This document shows, one piece after another, positions 59,667 through 64,000 of a stretch of 64,000 nucleotides of DNA. The translations under genes were made by a program, and so were the position numbers. The first letter of the stretch is position 1; every line of letters starts with the position of its first letter. This DNA comes from Sordaria brevicollis. Taxonomy: Eukaryota > Ascomycota > Sordariomycetes > Sordariales > Sordariaceae. Below the pieces are notes generated by a model that worked only from the letters and a program-made list of their open reading frames with translations, was not told the DNA's origin and searched no databases. The stretch lies in assembly GCA_033439795.1 (NCBI GenBank), contig JAUTDP010000009.1:310001-374000 (forward strand), in the 5' to 3' direction.

Positions 59667-62600
59667 TTAAGCAACAGACGCCACAACCAAAGCGGCCACA
59701 CCTTCCTCCTCGCTCCTGACAGTAATCTTGGTAGTAACTCCCGACTTGGCTGAGAAGGCCATCCGGACGTTGGCAACCACTCTGCCGCCATTGACAGTCT
59801 TTCCGAGGAGCTTGAGCGTGTGTGTGGTCTGGTTGAGGGGCACATCTGTTCCCTCAAGGGGTTGTAGCGACAATGTCTTCGCTAGTTGTTCGGTTGCATC
59901 TGTAGAGTGTCAGTAAATAGGTTTAACGGGGACCAAAATGATGTCGACTTGTACGTACCTGCTATGCTCTTCATGCTGCTGAGCAGCAATGTCTCCTCCG
60001 CCTCTTCCCCAGAAGCACCAACCTGCTCCCAGATGTGCGCAAAGTTGCTGGCAAATACAGGGATGACGTAGTCACTTCCTGCTAAGTCGAACTCGGCGAC
60101 TTCGTACTCATCGTCATATCCAGTTTCCTCGGGCTCACCAGTGCTGGGATCGATCTCCTTGCTGGTAAACTTGAGAACGTTGGAGAAGGTGCTGACTGGC
60201 AGCGAGCCCTCACCGCTGACCTTTCTGAACGCCACAAAAACCTTTCCGGGGACGTCGGTCTCAAGCTTCTCAGCCTGAATAATGAACAACTCCTCAAGCT
60301 CCTCCTCTGAAGGAGTAGCAACGACAGAGACGTTCTCTAATACCGTGTCGGGAAGAGTGTTCTTGACTTCATATTGCAGCACGATATGCTCCTTGAAGAT
60401 GTGCTTGACAACTCCAACAACGTACTCGGTCTCAGCCTCGGTCAACTCCACCACAGGCGATGACTTGAGAACAGCACCGAATTCTGCCATCTCGGGGATC
60501 TGCATGAGCTCCTGTGCATACTTCTGCGCAGCCGCCGCTGCAGATGCAGCCGCCTCGGCACTGGTGGGAGCCGCCTTGGTTGGTCCAACCTTGGGTGGCT
60601 TGAGAGAAGGTGTCGTAGCGGTAAGCTTCTTGGTCCTATCCTCGGCATCTGCTTGCTCGCGGGTAACGACAGGGATCTTGGAGATATCGAAAGGTGCTTC
60701 GAATGTCGACCGATCATCGGAAGTGACGTATGTAACGAGCTGATGCTCGAAAAAGGGCAGCGAGAACATGCTGTCTGTGCGGTTGTCAGTATACAGTTCC
60801 ATTTGGTCAAAGATAAAAAAGCTGACAACTGGAAAAGCTTACCATTCTTGACAAACCTGTTTGCAAGCTCATCCTCCTCCTTCATAAGCTTGAGGTTGAG
60901 AGCAGCACGATCACGAACCTCGTCATCAACATCATCCAGACACCTGGTAAGAAGAACCTCCACGCTGCGCTTGACTTCAGGATCCTTCTGGCCGACACCA
61001 AACTTGGCGAGGGCAGTGACCGCTGCGGCACGCACGATGGAGTTCTCCAGTACCACCCGGTTGTAAATGTATCGGATGTACTTGGTGGGCTGAGATGTCT
61101 TGGGTCCCTCGAGACCGAGGAGGTGAAGGACACGGACTGCCAACTTGGTGAACTCGCAGTCTTCGATGAATTCGCAAAGATGGGCAAGGGCCTCCTCCTT
61201 GGACTCGGGAACGAACTTGATGAGGTCGAACATGCTCTCCACTACAGCGCGCTTGAATTCATAGCCTCCCTCGTCGCGCAAAATACCACTAAGGAACTGG
61301 AGCATGCCCGCCTGCTTGCTGGGGAACTTGAGGCACAGCGTACGGATAGCTTCGACAATCGTGATCTTGAACTCGTCGGTGATTTCAGACATGAAGCCAG
61401 AGATCTGCTTCATCAGGCGATCCACACTAGCCTCGTTTCCGGTCTTGAGAAGGGTGGTAATGGCAAAGGTAGCGATGGAGCGGTTGCTGTTGGAAATAAG
61501 AAGCTCAATGTCTGGGTTGCAAACAGCAACAGCAGTTGGCTTGAAAGAAGCAAAGTTGTGGAGGATGCGAAGGGCGGCGAACTTGGTAACGGCGCGAGGC
61601 GAGGTAAGGAAGAGTTGGAGGACATGGACCGCCTGGGTGACCTCAGCGTCGGTGACGTCGCGCATATCGCAGATGGCCTTTGCGGCCTCGAAGTTGACCA
61701 TTTCGCTCTTGTGCCTGAGCCAACCATCCAACAGCTGCATCATGGGCTTTCTAAGGTGCGGGTCCTCCTCGGCGAGTTGAGCGGCGAGACGGACGAGCAA
61801 CACGAGAGCGGCCGGGTTCTTGACGGCGCCGGGAGCACCGAACTGCTGCACCATCTTGACCAATGCCATCCTGTCGTGCATGCGCATCTGATAAAGCAAA
61901 CCAATTGCGTGGTACTGGGTCATGGTCGAGTTGTTGATAGGCAGGTCTCTAGACGAAGATCCAAAGCCGAGGGAGAAGCCGCCGGTCGATTTAGTGTTCG
62001 CTGCCGCTTCCGAGGTCTCATTCTGCCACCGCTTGACAACGTCCTTGGCGACGGGGAGAAGGTGATATGATGATACGAGGGCGGCAGAGGATACTGAGGG
62101 GTTTCTGTCGACAATGGCTGTCTTCATGACACGCTCGATGGATTGTACTGTGGTGGCCTGCAATGGGTCGGGGTTAGCTCCACAAGGGACAGCCATTAAG
62201 GGGTCGAGGGGCGCGTTGCAAGGACTCGGGGGTAACCGCTTACATCGATGATGCGGCAAAGGGCGCGGATGGCATTGGGACGGTAAATGGCATCGGTGCT
62301 ACCGCCAGTATCCTTCATGATGGTGCTGGTAACCATGATGATATCCTCGGCCGAGTTGGCCAGCTCCTTGATGACAAGGTGGACCATCTGTCGTAGGCTG
62401 GCATCCTTGTTCTGGAAGAGCTTCGAGATACCGAAGAACAGCGTCGTCGCCTCGTTTGTCGGGAATCTTTCGCCGGTGTAGAGGAGGAGGGCAATCTTGG
62501 TGAGGAGGATACGGCATTTGCGTGGCTGAATGGGCGAGTTGTTGAAGAGGCGGGCTGTATGTCGAATCGGTCAGTCTTGACGAGCTTGGGAGCTAAAGGG

Positions 62601-62726
62601 CCACGTCCACCCAACGACAAGGCCTCAGCTGTCAAGGTACTCGGACTCACCCTCCTGGAAGACCTGGGTCCGGTCGACCTTGACCAGACCCGTCTCAGCA
62701 TCCTCGTCCTTCTTGCCGTAGTTCAT
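59667..62726 (-). CDS. sec21: Coatomer subunit gamma (Sec21)
   Basis: Five exons on the minus strand: 62726-62651, 62554-62244, 62157-60843, 60774-59959 and 59899-59667, giving 916 residues, the usual length of fungal gamma-COP. The N-terminal about 560 residues form the adaptin-type HEAT-repeat trunk (KDEDAETGLVKVDRTQVFQE, ARLFNNSPIQPRKC, MTQYHAIGLLYQMR, RDRAALNLKLM). A Thr/Ala-rich linker and the C-terminal appendage follow (LKLLGKTVNGGRVVANV and a SEEEGVAAL tail). Gamma-COP is part of the COPI F-subcomplex that coats Golgi-to-ER vesicles and binds Arf1. Donors GTGAGT, GTAAGC, GTAAGC and GTACGT are standard, and every junction keeps frame. At intron 3 the acceptor at 60775 rather than 60771 is required by phase, giving VKNDSMFSLPFFEHQL. 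Confidence 0.97.
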
Positions 62727-62965
62727 GGCGGGCAGGGCGACGATGGGTGCTGGAGGTTTGTAGTGTGGATTTGGGAAATCCGGGGTGTTGTTGTGTTCAG
62801 GTAAGCAAGTCGAGGCTAGAACAATAGAGGTACGAAATAACGGAGCAGCCGCTGCAATGTGTTGCCTGTGCGGCGGTACGGCCAGCAATTACCTACTTGG
62901 GGGTTGGGCGACTAGGCGAGCTTGGCGTTTGCCCACCCCCTCTTCATAAAAGAGGGGGAAAAAAA
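62727..62965. promoter_or_regulatory. Upstream region of the coatomer gamma gene
   Basis: About 240 bp between the sec21 start and the RIPped element. It contains a perfect 9-bp stem hairpin at 62936-62958. The promoter space is therefore short and may include part of the decayed element. Confidence 0.4.
62936..62958. repeat. Perfect hairpin, 9-bp stem and 5-nt loop
   Basis: CCCCCTCTT (62936-62944) is followed after five bases by its exact complement AAGAGGGGG (62950-62958). It lies at the border between the sec21 promoter and the RIPped transposon. Confidence 0.85.
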
Positions 62966-64000
62966 ATTCCGGGACAGCGAAATATTATAGGACAGTGCCG
63001 ACCGTACCAATGCAAAAACACCTATTAACGCTACGCAAAACCCCTCATTTAACATTATAATTTCGGGACACAACCACACACCATTTCACAATATCGCACC
63101 GCATTCTATCGCAATTATTACTATTTAACGCTATAAAAAGTAAATAATCTATATATCTATATAATAATAAAAAAATCTAATTAACTATATAATACCCGTA
63201 AATTTTAATAAATACTTTAAAGAATTAGGAGAAGTACCTACTAGGTATAAAAGTGCCCGCATATATTTCAATATTCGTAAAAGGGTATCGCGCCTTCGTA
63301 ACGGCGCCAACCGTAAGCTCCCTTCTATTAAAGATATTACCGCTATTACTAAAGAGTCCCGCAACTCTATATCTCGTTATATTAAGGCGCTAGAAAATTG
63401 TACTAAATTAAATATCTTATCGCAAATCGTAGGGAGGCCGCGTATACTAATTAACGCAAAGGAGGATACGCTTATTATTTATATTATATTTTACTTTTAG
63501 GGACGATTTTTAATATTATATAATATAATCGTAAATATTATTAACCGCCTACAATCGTTATAAGGTATGCCGCCAACTTATAATACCTAATAATTAATGC
63601 GGTTTTTTAAAGACCACTTAGAATTAAAAATAATAACCTATTATATTATCGATATTAAGCGCCGTTTCTAGGAGCTAAATAAAGAATATATTAACGAATA
63701 GTTCGATTAATATAAAATTATAATTAAAAATTACAACGTTATCGCTAGCGATATTTAAAATTATAATAAAATAGGAATAAAATTGGGGTACGTCGCGGGT
63801 AGGCGCATTAGGGTAATTATATTAAAAGAATTAATTAAATAAAAAGTAAATTAATATATTATTTTATTAAAAAATTTATATAGGGGTAAATATTAACCGT
63901 TATTTTTAATTAAAAATAAATAATATTATTAATCGAAAATTAATTACCCTTATCGCTAGCGTAAATACTAATAGTAAATCTATCCCCATTTATATAATTT
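62966..64000 (+). mobile_element. RIP-degraded pogo-like DNA transposon, cut by window end
   Basis: From about 63.0 kb the sequence turns AT-rich and loses CA and TG, as in the LTR element. The left end is approximate: a sharp composition change follows a short A-run near 62960. The coding remnant that follows identifies it as a pogo-type (CENP-B-like) element. Its right end lies beyond the window. Confidence 0.75.
63226..64000 (+). pseudogene. Pogo/CENP-B-type transposase pseudogene (5' part)
   Basis: One reading frame stays recognisable to the window end despite many TAG and TAA codons. It reads RKRVSRLRNGANRKLPSI, a helix-turn-helix (ITKESRNSISRYIKAL), then the GRPRIL motif that opens the CENP-B/Tc5-type DNA-binding domain, FFKDHLELK, a helix with KEYINE, and a block ending in NYNKIGIKLGYVAGR at the place where active fungal pogo transposases carry the first catalytic Asp (usually DETGF). 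Here the Asp and Glu codons appear mutated to Asn and Lys by G-to-A changes. No frameshift is needed over about 770 bp, so decay was by point mutation, as RIP does. Confidence 0.8.

Noticed and set aside
61123..62070. 315-codon plus-strand open frame opposite coatomer gamma
   Set aside because: Antisense shadow of sec21 exon 3, which is a clear HEAT-repeat coding exon.
1..64000. CRISPR arrays, bacterial operons, rRNA genes and secondary-metabolite gene clusters
   Set aside because: None seen. The window is fungal nuclear DNA with intron-containing housekeeping genes; tandem repeats present are simple microsatellites.

Overview
This window is nuclear DNA of a filamentous ascomycete, most likely a Sordariales fungus of the Neurospora type. 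Three things point there. The genes have short GT-AG introns (59-250 nt) with CTAAC/CTGAC/CTAAT branch sites. The EF-1alpha gene has the Sordariales layout, with a 5-nt first exon. Two AT-rich blocks have almost no CA or TG dinucleotides but keep CG, which is the signature of repeat-induced point mutation (RIP).

Left half (1-30 kb), euchromatic and gene-bearing: a phosphoserine phosphatase (553-2043 +), EF-1alpha/tef1 (5817-7603 +), the mitochondrial Sls1-type protein (9918-13148 -) divergent from the Smc5/6 subunit Nse3 (13666-14799 +), the tiny SF3b complex subunit SF3b5/Ysf3 (15233-15651 -), a MYND-type zinc-finger protein whose reading frame is crossed by three UAG codons (16583-18461, possibly to 19013 +), a septin-type GTPase with an apparent 1-base frameshift (19948-21571 -) and a UbiB/ADCK family mitochondrial kinase (24953-27203 -).

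Middle (30.5-39.2 kb): one full-length, RIP-destroyed Ty3/gypsy LTR retrotransposon. It has two 289-bp LTRs, a 5-bp target duplication, and reverse transcriptase and integrase traces on the minus strand.

Right half: a PalI/Rim9 pH-signalling membrane protein (40213-42425 +), an unrecognised protein gene (43938-46105 -), a 4.5-kb DNA transposon with near-perfect 56-bp terminal inverted repeats that carries an intact DD34E transposase plus a convergent 911-aa gene of unknown function (49603-54070), an AP-1/Yap-like bZIP factor (54339-55791 +), a choline/ethanolamine phosphotransferase (56977-58354 -), coatomer gamma (59667-62726 -) and the start of a second RIP-damaged element, a pogo-like transposon with a CENP-B-type DNA-binding domain (from about 62966 to the window end).

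The host genes are housekeeping genes with no evident shared pathway and no gene cluster. The items most worth a second look are the two-gene, unRIPped transposon; the triple in-frame UAG gene, a candidate for sexual-stage A-to-I mRNA editing; and the RIP gradient recorded in the LTR pair. Exon coordinates were read by hand from splice motifs and reading-frame phase; no homology search was possible.
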